Source of the DNA: Eilatimonas milleporae
GTDB taxonomy: Bacteria > Pseudomonadota > Alphaproteobacteria > Sphingomonadales > Kordiimonadaceae
Length of the DNA stretch: 64,000 nucleotides
NCBI RefSeq assembly: GCF_003688555.1
Contig: NZ_REFR01000010.1
Span: 723,466 to 787,465, forward strand
Direction: 5' to 3'
Within the stretch, counting starts at the first letter, position 1. The number at the start of each line of letters is the position of its first letter. Positions 43,648 through 53,165 of this stretch are shown piece after piece. Under the pieces are notes generated by a model. The model searched no databases and was not told the origin of the DNA. It worked only from the letters and a program-made list of their open reading frames with translations. The position numbers were made by a program, and so were the translations under genes.

Positions 43648-46600
43648 GCGCCGCCTCCCAGCAATTCAACCAGCTCTGACGGAAGTCCCTCACTCGGACT
43701 TGAGGGCAGAGATACCAGCTCCCACCCCTGGGCTTGAGCCTGTTCGGCCAGCGCATCGGTGAGAGGCTTCAAGGTCGCCGCGACGCGATGTGTTTTCCAG
43801 CCATATTCGATCGACGCTTCTCCGATTTCAAAATGCAGCGCATCTGGTTCCGGCAAGTTGGCGGCCGCGAAAGCGCTCATCCAGAGATACGTCGCCGCAT
43901 CTGGTTTTGTCTTTTCCTGGATAACTGTCTCGCCGCGAGCGAGATCCACAAGCAACTGTTTCACTTCATCGCTCGCCCGGTCGATCTGTTCATGATCGGG
44001 CTGATTAAAATATGAGAGCAGGCACCGATAACAGCCTCTGACGCACGCTTCATCGTCAGCGACCGTGAGCAATGTCGCATCGCCATCGCTAATCGCCTTC
44101 TCAATGTTCTCGAAGTGCATCAGCTCCAACGCTGTCCTCGCCACCTCAGCAATCGCTTTGGGGTCATCGATCAGACGGGTCAGGACGCCTGCGCCGCCCT
44201 CGGTAGCCTCATACGCCAAAATCGCCCGGCGATTATCGCGAGCCGGTAGAGGCTCGCCCAGCACTTCACCTTCCTCCAGCTGGTAGACGACTTCGATACC
44301 CCTGAGCAGGGCATGCTGTAGTGTAGTGATCGTTTCAGGTGCATAGGCTTGTGGCTCTTTGATCCGGACGAGAAGTGCATTCTTGTGATCACGGACAATC
44401 GGCACAATGCGGACTGGCTTTACAACGTCTGGTGCTGCGTCTGTTTCCGCGTCTTCATCTTCGGACTTGGCCCAGTATCCGGTTCGGGGATCAATGTAGA
44501 AGCCAAAGACGGTTTGGTCGCGACGACGTTTCAGGCCTTTGTTCAACCGACTGATTTCAGCGCTGTTAGCATACTGAAGCGCCAGCAGACTTGCGTCTCC
44601 ACACCGATAGTCGGCCTCGGTGACCTGAATTTGTCCCTCCTTGCGCGGCCATGAGAAGACCGTTTGAATGTCAAAGCCCTGCCGCACACGCTCTTCGTCA
44701 TTTGCCGAAATGCGCTCGGTCGGCATCGCCTCTACATTATCGATCCGAAGAGTCCGTTTGATCGGCACTTCGCTCGCCATATGCGCATTGCAGCCATGGC
44801 AACGCTCGACCTCACCTTCATGGCAAGCGCCGCACTCCTGACAGATGAAGATATCCTTTGTCGCGAGTTCTGTACCGTCCCCGCCCCGCGCCTCAGGAGG
44901 GAGCTTCGCTTTCATCACGCGGTAGGCGCGGCCCTCATGATAAATTAGACTCCGTGGGCCAAACTCGGAAATGGCGAGAAACCGGGCGCGCGACAAAAAT
45001 GACCCGGTTTTGTCTTCACCCGGAATAAAGGCGTAGAGTGGCAGACGCGGAAAATTATACCCCGGCAAAAAGCCCTCGGTTGCCAGATACCGATAGGAGT
45101 AGAAATCCGAACCATTCGATGCTTTGCCTTGCTCGAGGATGGTAATCTGATCACTGGCCTGAATTTGCGCAGACTTGATCTTCCGCCGGTCAGCTCCAGA
45201 GAGTCCCGTAATCTCTGATCGCGCATTGGCCTCGGAAAGTTGACTGCGTGCCGACTTATAGAGTTCCCGCCATCGGCCAAACGCCTGATCAAACGACTTC
45301 GGTGCCTCCATGGCCACCCTGAGGACGAAATCATCGGCATTGTCCATCCAAGTTGGCAGCACGCCGCCATCAGCTGCAAGAATCGCCTTTAGGACCCGTT
45401 TCATTGGCCCCATGGCCGTCGAGACGAGTGATGGTTTGCTTATCTCATTCAGTATGTCCTCTTTGAGCGGGAAATTCTCCGTCTGAAGATCAAGTGTTTC
45501 TGGAATGTCCGGGGACAGGGCGAGCTTCGATTCTGCGAGCCAGACAGCATGAAGATGAGAGCGAACGAGCTCTTCATTTGTAATGTCGAGCGCAGGTGGC
45601 CTCACAACGCCCGCGACCATATCGTTGCGGCGCTCGAAGAAATACTGATCGTGTGGTGACCCTGAGGCGCAATAGGCGACCACCACGGCAGCCTGACCCG
45701 AGCGCCCGGCACGTCCCGCGCGCTGCGCATAGTTGGCTGGGGTTGGCGGCACGTTGCGGAGGTAAACGGCGTTCAGTGCTGAGATATCAACACCAAGCTC
45801 CATTGTCGGAGAACAAAAGAGCGCCGGCAGGAACTGGTCTGACTCACCTGTGGCCTTTATCTCAGTCCTGTAGTCAGAACCCTGCAGGTTGGTCTGGTCG
45901 TCGTTCTCGAACCGGAAGCGCCATTCGCGCCATTCGCGTTGCTTTTGAGATACTTGCGCGGTGTGTTCCCGGCCTTCCAGCCCCCAATAGGCGCTCCTCC
46001 CCAAGGCGAGATCGCTCGCAATGGTGAGATACAGGTTATGGAAATACTCGTTTCCCCGCGCAGCCGCGTCCTGGAGTGCGGCACCGGGCACAAGTCGGAC
46101 AGCCGACGGTGTGAGCCGCCAGCCCATGACATTGGTGTCGATCTCGACGGGAACAACGAGGCCTTCATCGGACAGAAGTTCGAGAAGACGTCCGAGGAAA
46201 TCCAGATAGTCGTTCTTGCCAAGTTTTGTTCCGATAACGCTCTTCTTGTTGATCAGTCTGGCGATACGAGAATTGTGTCCTGCACGGAGGAGCGTTTGCT
46301 CCTCGCGTAGGCTGACAACGCCCTTGCCGGGAGCGCGCTGTACCAGCGAGGACCGCCCACGCGGCTTCTCCTTGCTGTCGATTGCCCAGGGTGAGCGAAG
46401 CAGTGATCGGGATTTCTGGGCCACACCGTCGAGGACGGCGAGGTCGAGAGACTCTGTGTTCACGGCGAGACCAGCGAGCATTGCGTTGAGCAGTTCTTTC
46501 AGGAGCTTCTGTCGTTGGTCGGCTGACACATCTCCCAACTCCGGAAGCACCGTCATCATCCGTTCGCGGTCGTTGGCGATTTCCTCCAGACCGGCAAACC

Positions 46601-48830
46601 GCACGTCGATCAGGTTAAGGACTGAGAGGCTGGGGTTGGTGTAACGCCAACCGCGGCGAAGATCTGTCCAGACCCGATGAGCAAGCACTTTGGCTAGCGC
46701 GCGCTGCGCATCCTCGCGAATAACCGCGCCTGCGGACGGGTCCAGCATCCAATGAACCCGAGCGCCCGAATTGGAAGAGACAAAGCCAAGCGCTTTGACG
46801 ACCCTCAGACCAAATTCATCCTCGCTGAGGCCATCATCACCATCATCAAGTATCGCCCGCAATATCGCGCCGCGCAGAAGACTGACAAAAAGAAAGTCGT
46901 TGAAATGACCAGACTGCAGCGCAGCGTCCTGACGGTTGTCCGTAAAGCCAAGAAGCTTTCTTTTTGTCTCCGGAACGCCACTCTTGGCCGAATTCATCCA
47001 TTCAAGGGCGCTTGAGACCAACAGTGTCGTCGCCGAACTTCGGCCTTCACCGGACAAGCCTGCAAGTTTGCTTCGCTCCCGCATGCCTTGATTGGGTTCG
47101 TCCTGACAGCACAGGCAGAACGCGAATTTCCCGGGTACAAAAAAGAACTCCCGGCCACCTGAACCGTGACGCCCGTCTGACTCCACAAGAAATGACACTG
47201 GAGCGCGCGGCCTTCGATAAGATCGCAGTCGCTCCACGCCATTGTGTTCTTCAAGCCAGCTTTCTGGATATGTGGTCAGATCGCCATCGAATATAAAATC
47301 GGCGTCGCTATCCGGCACGGGGCAGAGATAGCCCGCAACTTCTGATCCGTCTTCTGACTCAAGTGGCGTATCGTCGATTCCCCGCGGAAGAAATCTTGTA
47401 TGTCCGTCCTCATCCGATTTCGTCACGACATGATACTCGTGACCGCAATTCCTGCAGAAACGTGTTGGGTAAAGGCGATTGCCTGGTGCACTGGGGTCTT
47501 CGAGCTGCCCCTCAAACAGAACCGTTCGGGGCTGTTTCGTCAGGGTGGTGAAAACTTCACCTGCGCCCGAGATGAAGCGGTGAAGTTTGAACGCGAGAAA
47601 GGCTCGGTCACCGCTTCCGCCCCTCTCGAATTCCGGCAGGCTAACCCTGGTCAGAAACTCCTGCAGCACAGTCCTGCACTTTTCAGAATCCACTCCACTG
47701 TCTGCCACGAGGCGTTCAACGGCGTCCATAAAGGGAATTGGCTTTTGCCTTTTGAGCTCAAGGCCATCATCCAGTCCGAGCGCAAGTTCGGCCCAAACCG
47801 CAAGCGGATGCGTTCTTAGCGTGGCGTCATCTAGTGTTTCGGGAAGGCCGTCCCCCAGCACCGTTGACAGCGAAGCGACAGCATCCGCTAGGGTGATTTT
47901 GTCGTCGGTTGCGCGCTGAAGGGACTCATCGATGACTGCATCCGGACCAATCTCAGCGCCAAACAACCGAGAGGCGACCCTTGCAACAGCAACGGCCCGA
48001 CTTTCTTCTGACCCTTCAGACGCCATAGTCGCGGAAGTGCCGATGCAAACAGGGGGCTTGTCTGGAGCGCACCGGTCGCGAAGACGCCGCACGAGAACAG
48101 CAACGTCTGCACCTTGGCGTCCTCTGTAGGTGTGAAGCTCATCTAGGATTATGAATTCCAGACCGCTTGCGTTCTCGACCACTTGGGCGTCCAGCTGGTC
48201 CTGCCGTGTCAGCAGCAGTTCTGCCATCATGTAGTTGGTAAGCAGAATATCTGGAGGACTGGCGGCGATCTTCTGGCGCTCCTCCTGACTTTCCTGTCCG
48301 GTATATCGCTTGATCACCGGACGGATGTCGTCCGGAATGCCCGACTGGCTGATGAACTTCTCGATCTCCTTTAATTGGCTATTTGCCAGAGCGTTCATCG
48401 GATAAACGATGATCGCTCTCGTGTTTCTTGGCTTTCCTGATCGCAAAGCCCGAATAATCGCGTCCACCACCGGCACAAAGAAGCACATGGATTTGCCAGA
48501 TCCTGTGCCGGTTGTAACAACGAAACTTTTGCCTGCTTTCGCCTTGGCGATGGCTTCGGCCTGATGCCGATAGAAGGTCATCGGAACGTCGCCGAACCTG
48601 AACACTCGCCCTGTGCCTTCATCAAGGTCCCCGGAGGCAACAAGCTCATCGACGTTCCGGTCGGAGCGATAGCTCGGGTTAAGAGACAGCAGCGCATCAG
48701 GCCAAAACCGTCCAGCATCATACTGCGCATCGATTTCGTTTCTTAGATCATCCGCGCGTATCACTGTAAAAGAACGTGAAAACCGCTCATACGCGCTGAT
48801 GAGATGGCCATCGAAATCAAATGCCTTCAT
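43644..48830 (-). CDS. Giant superfamily-2 helicase with DUF1998 domain
   Basis: The 1728-residue protein has helicase lobe 1 with TTGTGSGKSM (about residue 105) and an unusual DELH box in ILDELHTYRGR (about 227). Lobe 2 carries FCSPTMELGVDI and QRAGRAGRSGQ (about 1038). Zinc-like clusters occur at CRNCGHEY (about 458) and CQECGACHEGEVERCHGC (about 1330). The C-terminal DUF1998 region has YEATEGGAGVLTRL and CVRGCYRCLLSYFNQPDH (about 1595-1613). The combination corresponds to DISARM DrmA plus DrmB in one chain, or to DruE of Druantia. It is the first gene of the five-gene operon. The promoter should lie in the AT-richer 48831-48994 spacer. Confidence 0.82.
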   Translation of the reverse strand: MKAFDFDGHLISAYERFSRSFTVIRADDLRNEIDAQYDAGRFWPDALLSLNPSYRSDRNVDELVASGDLDEGTGRVFRFGDVPMTFYRHQAEAIAKAKAGKSFVVTTGTGSGKSMCFFVPVVDAIIRALRSGKPRNTRAIIVYPMNALANSQLKEIEKFISQSGIPDDIRPVIKRYTGQESQEERQKIAASPPDILLTNYMMAELLLTRQDQLDAQVVENASGLEFIILDELHTYRGRQGADVAVLVRRLRDRCAPDKPPVCIGTSATMASEGSEESRAVAVARVASRLFGAEIGPDAVIDESLQRATDDKITLADAVASLSTVLGDGLPETLDDATLRTHPLAVWAELALGLDDGLELKRQKPIPFMDAVERLVADSGVDSEKCRTVLQEFLTRVSLPEFERGGSGDRAFLAFKLHRFISGAGEVFTTLTKQPRTVLFEGQLEDPSAPGNRLYPTRFCRNCGHEYHVVTKSDEDGHTRFLPRGIDDTPLESEDGSEVAGYLCPVPDSDADFIFDGDLTTYPESWLEEHNGVERLRSYRRPRAPVSFLVESDGRHGSGGREFFFVPGKFAFCLCCQDEPNQGMRERSKLAGLSGEGRSSATTLLVSSALEWMNSAKSGVPETKRKLLGFTDNRQDAALQSGHFNDFLFVSLLRGAILRAILDDGDDGLSEDEFGLRVVKALGFVSSNSGARVHWMLDPSAGAVIREDAQRALAKVLAHRVWTDLRRGWRYTNPSLSVLNLIDVRFAGLEEIANDRERMMTVLPELGDVSADQRQKLLKELLNAMLAGLAVNTESLDLAVLDGVAQKSRSLLRSPWAIDSKEKPRGRSSLVQRAPGKGVVSLREEQTLLRAGHNSRIARLINKKSVIGTKLGKNDYLDFLGRLLELLSDEGLVVPVEIDTNVMGWRLTPSAVRLVPGAALQDAAARGNEYFHNLYLTIASDLALGRSAYWGLEGREHTAQVSQKQREWREWRFRFENDDQTNLQGSDYRTEIKATGESDQFLPALFCSPTMELGVDISALNAVYLRNVPPTPANYAQRAGRAGRSGQAAVVVAYCASGSPHDQYFFERRNDMVAGVVRPPALDITNEELVRSHLHAVWLAESKLALSPDIPETLDLQTENFPLKEDILNEISKPSLVSTAMGPMKRVLKAILAADGGVLPTWMDNADDFVLRVAMEAPKSFDQAFGRWRELYKSARSQLSEANARSEITGLSGADRRKIKSAQIQASDQITILEQGKASNGSDFYSYRYLATEGFLPGYNFPRLPLYAFIPGEDKTGSFLSRARFLAISEFGPRSLIYHEGRAYRVMKAKLPPEARGGDGTELATKDIFICQECGACHEGEVERCHGCNAHMASEVPIKRTLRIDNVEAMPTERISANDEERVRQGFDIQTVFSWPRKEGQIQVTEADYRCGDASLLALQYANSAEISRLNKGLKRRRDQTVFGFYIDPRTGYWAKSEDEDAETDAAPDVVKPVRIVPIVRDHKNALLVRIKEPQAYAPETITTLQHALLRGIEVVYQLEEGEVLGEPLPARDNRRAILAYEATEGGAGVLTRLIDDPKAIAEVARTALELMHFENIEKAISDGDATLLTVADDEACVRGCYRCLLSYFNQPDHEQIDRASDEVKQLLVDLARGETVIQEKTKPDAATYLWMSAFAAANLPEPDALHFEIGEASIEYGWKTHRVAATLKPLTDALAEQAQAQGWELVSLPSSPSEGLPSELVELLGGGA

Positions 48831-48994
48831 CTTGATTTCATCCCCTAAATATCTGACTTCGCATCAAAAGCCATTTCTTGCCACCGTCTATTTTTTCATA
48901 GCAGGAGTGATCGATGTGTATACTTTTGATTGAGAGTTGCGGAACCCATAGTTATTTGGCACCACCACTTCATTGTAGGATTTTTCTATTGAGT

Positions 48995-50215
48995 TCACCT
49001 CCATAGAGTGGAAATCGGCGCGGCCACCAGCCCATCACCGAAGGGCACAACGTCTTGACCGTCATAGAGAACGGCACCGCATGCAAACCGGTCGCCGCAC
49101 GCCTTAGCGAGCGCCCGTAGGCCTCTGAAATCCCCCGATTTAACTGTGGCGCTCGCCTTGACCTTGATCGCAGCGATCTTACCATCGTCGCGTTCCAGGA
49201 CGACATCCACCTCACGCGCATCACGATCTCTAAAATGATACGGCGTCATCTTCAGGTCCGATGCCGCCATGAGCTTCAAGACTTCCGAGAACACAAAGCT
49301 CTCGAGAAGCGCACCGAACGTTCCTCTATCGGCCTCTATTCTCTCGGCGGTAAGGCCCCGAACGCTGGCCAGCAAACCAGAGTCGATGAAATGCAGCTTT
49401 GGCGTCTTGACGATGCGCTTCAGCGCATTGGTGAACCAGGGATGCAGGGTTGCGATCAGAAATACCTGCTCGAGCAGCCCGACATAGCGCTGCCCCGTCT
49501 TGTGACTAACATTGATGCCGGCACCTAGCTGAGAGCAGTTGACCAGTTGCCCAGAATGTTCGGCCAAGAGACGCACGAATTTCGGAAGCTCTGTAAGCTT
49601 TTCCACATCCGCGATGTCGCGAAGATCGCGCGTCAGGATCGACGTCAGATAGGAGCGCGCCCAGTCCTGTCGGCGTCGTTCGCTCGGCCGGGCGATAGTC
49701 TCAGGAAAACCGCCGAACAGGACGACATCGACCAGATCGTCGCCGACGATGGCGTCCGGCTGGGCTTGAAGCTTTCTTTCGTAAAGACGTTCAAGAAAGC
49801 TTGGTTGACAGCCTTCGATTTCTGCCCGCGCCAGGGGCAGCATCTGCAGCGTCTCCATCCTGCCCGCAAGGCTGTCAGCTATTTTGGGAAGGGTCAGGAC
49901 GTTCGCCGAGCCCGTGAGAAGAAACCGGCCAGGACGATAATCGTCATCGACGGTCTTTTTGATGGCGAGCAGCAGATCGGGCGCACGCTGGATCTCGTCG
50001 ATGATGGCTCGGTCCAGGCCTCGAATGAAACCGGCAGGATCAGACTGGGCTGCTTCTAGGACGGTCTGATCGTCGAGTGTAATATAGTCCCGACCTTCCT
50101 CCTGCATCTTTCTCACCAAGGTGGTTTTGCCGACCCGATGCGGTCCGACAATCAAGACCACAGGTGTGTCGGAAAGCGCTTCTTCGGCCTGTCGTTCTAA
50201 AAAGCGTTGAAACAT
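48995..50215 (-). CDS. AAA_14/DUF4143 ATP-binding protein
   Basis: The protein has 406 residues from the ATG at 50215, chosen for the GGAG site eight bases ahead. Walker A GPHRVGKTTL lies at residues 24-33 and Walker B AIIDEIQRAPDLL near 75-85, both typical of the AAA_14 family. The DUF4143 C-terminus has REVDVVLERDDGKIAAIKVK, which reads as a PD-(D/E)XK-like core (D ... E ... K-x-K). Such proteins are very widespread, often in several copies, and their role is unclear. It precedes the defence operon on the same strand with a 164-base gap, so it may be independent cargo of element B. Confidence 0.8.
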   Translation of the reverse strand: MFQRFLERQAEEALSDTPVVLIVGPHRVGKTTLVRKMQEEGRDYITLDDQTVLEAAQSDPAGFIRGLDRAIIDEIQRAPDLLLAIKKTVDDDYRPGRFLLTGSANVLTLPKIADSLAGRMETLQMLPLARAEIEGCQPSFLERLYERKLQAQPDAIVGDDLVDVVLFGGFPETIARPSERRRQDWARSYLTSILTRDLRDIADVEKLTELPKFVRLLAEHSGQLVNCSQLGAGINVSHKTGQRYVGLLEQVFLIATLHPWFTNALKRIVKTPKLHFIDSGLLASVRGLTAERIEADRGTFGALLESFVFSEVLKLMAASDLKMTPYHFRDRDAREVDVVLERDDGKIAAIKVKASATVKSGDFRGLRALAKACGDRFACGAVLYDGQDVVPFGDGLVAAPISTLWR

Positions 50216-50442
50216 GCGATCTCCGAATCCTCGGCAATTTGGAACTATTGTATCCGGCCAATTGGAAGTCAATAGGCCGATATTTGGGAATGAATGGACC
50301 GCAGCCTGGGAGCGTGGCCAGAGACGACAAGCGCCGGAAGGCCGAACAGGCAAGCCCAAGAGTGAGAGGCCTGCGGCCGTCGCCGTGACGGGTTTGGAGG
50401 TCGAGAGAAAGGCTCTCGGGACGCCCGTCATGGAGATCAGCC

Positions 50443-50943
50443 ATGACTGCAATCGAGATCATGAACGGCCGCCCCGAGAGCGGCGGCTACAAGGTGGATA
50501 TGTCCCGCAGCGGCCATGAAGGCCGCGTGTCGTCCGAATGGTTTTCGCGGCCTGACGACGAGAAGTACCTCTCATTGTCGGACCTCTACGCCTCTGTGAA
50601 AGGCCGCGCCGAACGGAGCAAGACGCGTACGGTCGAGAGCGCGGCGATCCGCGTCGAAGCCCATTGCGACGATCCAGAGCGGCTCGCGCTCGTCCTGCCA
50701 GACACCGAAGAGCCGGTCGCGCCGACCCATTGGAGCTTCGGCCAACTTGCGAGTCTCGTGGGCGCACCGGCGGCCTATCTGCGCCGGCTTCCGGCCCCAC
50801 TCGCTGGCATCAACCTGCAATACGGCCTCACCAACCACCGCGCCGAGCAGGTGAAGACAATGGAGGTCGGCAACGGCCGCACGCTCAGCCATCCGTTGCT
50901 GCTCGGTTACAGCCGCCACAGATCGGGGCTTTCCGCCCATTAA
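50443..50943 (+). pseudogene. Truncated DUF932 (phage/plasmid-like) gene
   Basis: The first 145 residues are typical of plasmid DUF932 proteins (RVSSEWFSRPDDEKYLSLSD; THWSFGQLASLVGAPAAYLR; LAGINLQYGLTNHRAEQVKT). The family is normally about 350-400 residues long. Here the similarity ends after residue 145 and about 20 unrelated residues lead to a stop, so more than half of the protein is missing. I see no continuation in another frame. It is probably a relic left by recombination at the right side of element B. GGAGATCAGCC precedes the ATG. Confidence 0.68.
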
Positions 50944-51385
50944 GCTCTCATTGCGTCTCCTTCTGAACGCCAGCCCTCAGGCCGCATATCCCTTCATTCC
51001 CCGCCGCCGCACATCCCCGTCCAGCCGCTCCGTGTCTCCTGTCATGACCTGGCCTCCATTCCCATCTTCGCCGCGAGCGTGCCACGGCCTGTCCTCCCGC
51101 AGCCAACAGCCAAGATGTGTTTTTTTCTATGACGCCCCGCCAAGCGGGTTCCCGCGCCACCGGCGGGACAGCGCGCTTGCGCGCCTGATCCCTGCCGCCA
51201 CCGCGACCCGTCTAGGCGTCCCGCCCGAAATAAACACATCTTGGCTGCTCTCCTCACGCCTTTGCGGTGCGCCGGCCAAAAGGCCGGCGCCCGTCTTGCC
51301 AGGGCGCTCGGTGACTGCCGGACAGGCCGCAGCCCGACTGTTCGCGTCGAGGGAATAGGTCCCCGGCATAACGAGGAGACGAAAA
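50944..51385. other. Structured gene-free stretch
   Basis: I see no supported gene. A 16-base perfect inverted repeat, CAGCCAAGATGTGTTT (51107-51122) and AAACACATCTTGGCTG (51232-51247), frames about 109 bases of GC-rich sequence. That inner sequence contains smaller inverted repeats. A transcript through it would fold into a long-range stem with internal hairpins. It could be a regulatory leader of the DUF736 gene, a non-coding RNA, or the ends of a tiny non-autonomous element. Confidence 0.5.
51107..51247. repeat. 16-bp perfect inverted repeat
   Basis: The arms lie at 51107-51122 and 51232-51247 and are identical when one is reverse-complemented. A T-run follows the left arm and a matching A-rich segment precedes the right arm. 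I did not find a flanking target duplication, so a miniature transposable element is possible but unproved. Confidence 0.6.
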
Positions 51386-51706
51386 ATGGCGAGTGAAGTC
51401 GGATATGTAGAGCAAACCGGTGAGAAGAATTTCCGAGGCGTTCTGAAGCTGCTGACCTATCAGGGCGAAATCGAGTTCGTACCCTGCATCAGCGAACGTG
51501 AAAACGCCCCTGAGATGCTGGTTTACAGCCGTGGTGTGGAAATCGGATCGGCCAGCCGCCGCATCGGCAAAAGCTCCGGCAAAGAGCATGTGTCCATCGC
51601 GCTGAAGCATCCGCAGATCACCAATGGTAGGCCCGTCCTGTTCGCCAATTTGGGCAAAAAGCCCGATCAGGACGATGACAGGGTCTTTTCCATCATCATG
51701 AACTGA
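51386..51706 (+). CDS. DUF736 family protein
   Basis: The 106-residue protein is preceded by a GAGGAGACG ribosome site. The sequence has the all-beta outline of DUF736: a G-x-FRG start (GEKNFRGVLKLLTYQGEIEF), a middle GVEIGSASRRIG and the end PVLFANLGK, then DRVFSIIMN. The family is almost confined to alphaproteobacterial plasmids and mobile islands. Its function is unknown. It supports the taxonomic assignment and lies at the presumed right edge of element B. Confidence 0.85.
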   Translation: MASEVGYVEQTGEKNFRGVLKLLTYQGEIEFVPCISERENAPEMLVYSRGVEIGSASRRIGKSSGKEHVSIALKHPQITNGRPVLFANLGKKPDQDDDRVFSIIMN

Positions 51707-51859
51707 GCCCCCGCCGGGCACCGCCAAGGCGGTGCCCGTCCAAAGGCCCGGCGCCCTCCCCCGCGCCGGGCCTTCTTTCATGCTCGCCTTTGGGCCCAAA
51801 CCGATGGATAGAGCCGTGGCAGTCTTTTTTTCCGGGCCGCCACTCCCTATCTCTGTCCC

Positions 51860-52270
51860 ATGGTAAGCTTTTTCCGTCCCTCCATCACCACGGCGCTCAA
51901 ATCAGGCGGTTTCGTTACCACAGCCCTGTACCTGCCCCTCGTCATGCACGCCCTGGCGGACCTGATCATCCCCACCCTCTTCACCTGTCTGGCCACGCTG
52001 ACCCTGCTCAGCAGCAGCCCCCTCACCAAGGCCGGACTGGACATCATGCGGGTACGCCTCACACAGTTTTCCCGTACAGTCCAATTCGGCCTTGTCAGTC
52101 TGTCCGTTATCCTCAATCTCGGCCTATTCGCCACCATCAGCCTGTTGGGTATCCTTCAGAATCTGCACCCCGATGGTGTCCGCCTGGCCGCCGCCATCCC
52201 GGCCATGGCCTTCCTGCCCGCAACCGTGCTCCTGGTATCCAGACCCTTCCTCAAAAACCCCCGCTGGTGA
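51860..52270 (+). CDS. Small four-helix membrane protein
   Basis: The 136-residue protein contains four hydrophobic segments (about residues 18-40, 40-58, 76-98 and 108-126), separated by a basic loop around MRVRLTQFSRTVQ. No family is recognised. The ribosome site is weak. Its codon use and the hairpins that follow resemble the small genes of element A further right, so it is probably the first gene of the resumed element A. Confidence 0.55.
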   Translation: MVSFFRPSITTALKSGGFVTTALYLPLVMHALADLIIPTLFTCLATLTLLSSSPLTKAGLDIMRVRLTQFSRTVQFGLVSLSVILNLGLFATISLLGILQNLHPDGVRLAAAIPAMAFLPATVLLVSRPFLKNPRW

Positions 52271-52624
52271 TATTGAAAAGGCCCTGCGAGGCCCTGACGG
52301 GCACGTCCCTAAAGGGACCGGCTCTATTGCGCTAGGCGGTCCTGCCGCCAAGCTCCACGGAGCCCCGGAACGGGTCTCCGCCCATACGGGTGACGATCCT
52401 CGTGCCGCACGCGGCCAGGACAATGTCCAGTTGGCCTTCTCCCTCAATCCCCCAGCCTAACAGACGCCGATGGAAGACCGTCAAGGATCGCCGCCGGTCC
52501 TGATTTTCCTAACAGGAAAATTGGCCCGCCGCCGCCCGCTGGCGCGGCGCTCGCGCGTCCCGGACAGTCTGATCGACGCCCGTCAGGCAGGGGGCCTTGA
52601 GGTTTCAAACCAGAGGAGGTTCTC
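52271..52624. other. Gene-free stretch with hairpins
   Basis: No gene is seen. Hairpins include GTCCC-TAAA-GGGAC (52305-52318) and a perfect AT-rich one, ATTTTCC (52503-52509) with GGAAAAT (52515-52521). The second is far more AT-rich than its GC-rich surroundings, which is unusual for a terminator stem. The GAGGAGG site for the next small gene ends the stretch. Confidence 0.5.
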
Positions 52625-52768
52625 ATGGACTTTATCGTGCACATCCCGCGCAACACTTTCGAGCAGATGTTTCCCGAAAATCTGTTTGACGACGAAGACC
52701 AGGAAATCGACACCCTGTCCCGCGACGAGATTGCGCCGGAAGACGACCCACTTGCACAGGATCACTAA
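52625..52768 (+). CDS. Very acidic 47-residue protein
   Basis: The ATG at 52625 follows a strong GAGGAGG site and the stop is embedded in a perfect terminator, so this short frame is well supported as a gene. The product begins MDFIVHIPRNTFEQMF and then becomes extremely acidic: about 15 of 47 residues are Asp or Glu, with only two arginines. Such composition recalls small DNA-mimic proteins that block restriction enzymes or repressors, but no family is recognised. That role is speculation from composition and from the presence of another anti-restriction candidate on the same element. Confidence 0.65.
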   Translation: MDFIVHIPRNTFEQMFPENLFDDEDQEIDTLSRDEIAPEDDPLAQDH

Positions 52769-52788
52769 GGGGCTTCGGCCCCTTTTTT
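52767..52788 (+). terminator. Intrinsic terminator
   Basis: AAGGGGC-TTCG-GCCCCTT (52767-52784), with a stable TTCG tetraloop, is followed by a T-run to 52788. It starts on the stop codon of the acidic protein gene. Confidence 0.9.
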
Positions 52789-53165
52789 GGTCGCAGCATC
52801 TCAGTCAATCAGGACGGTGGCCTTCGGCCTCTCGGGATAATGGGGCTACCAGGAACGCGAGACGTCCCTGTCCGCTCTTTATTTGCTTCATGACGGGAAG
52901 GCACAGCCTTCCCCGCGTTGCCCCTCACCAACCAGCTTACTTCATTTGGCGTGCTTTCCGTCAAGCGTAATGACGGTCTCCACGCTGACGCGCGGACCCT
53001 CCGAAATTCCGTTTGACGCGCACGCAAAATGAACGAACGGCCCGGCAAGGTGCGGCCTGTCGGCCGCGCTCCTCTGTTTGGTTTTAGGGCCGCTCGGCGC
53101 TGGCCAGAGGGTCAAGCCGGAAAGGAAGAAAGTATGACACCGGCTGAAACATGAGGAGCTAGACA
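52789..53165. other. Gene-free stretch rich in hairpins
   Basis: I find no credible gene. Several perfect short hairpins follow each other: GGGAAGGC-ACA-GCCTTCCC near 52900-52918, CCGTCA and TGACGG around 52960-52980, and GCGGCC-TGTC-GGCCGC near 53050. Just before the next gene a six-codon frame (53135-53155, ATG to TGA) ends at the ribosome site and could couple its translation. Confidence 0.45.
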
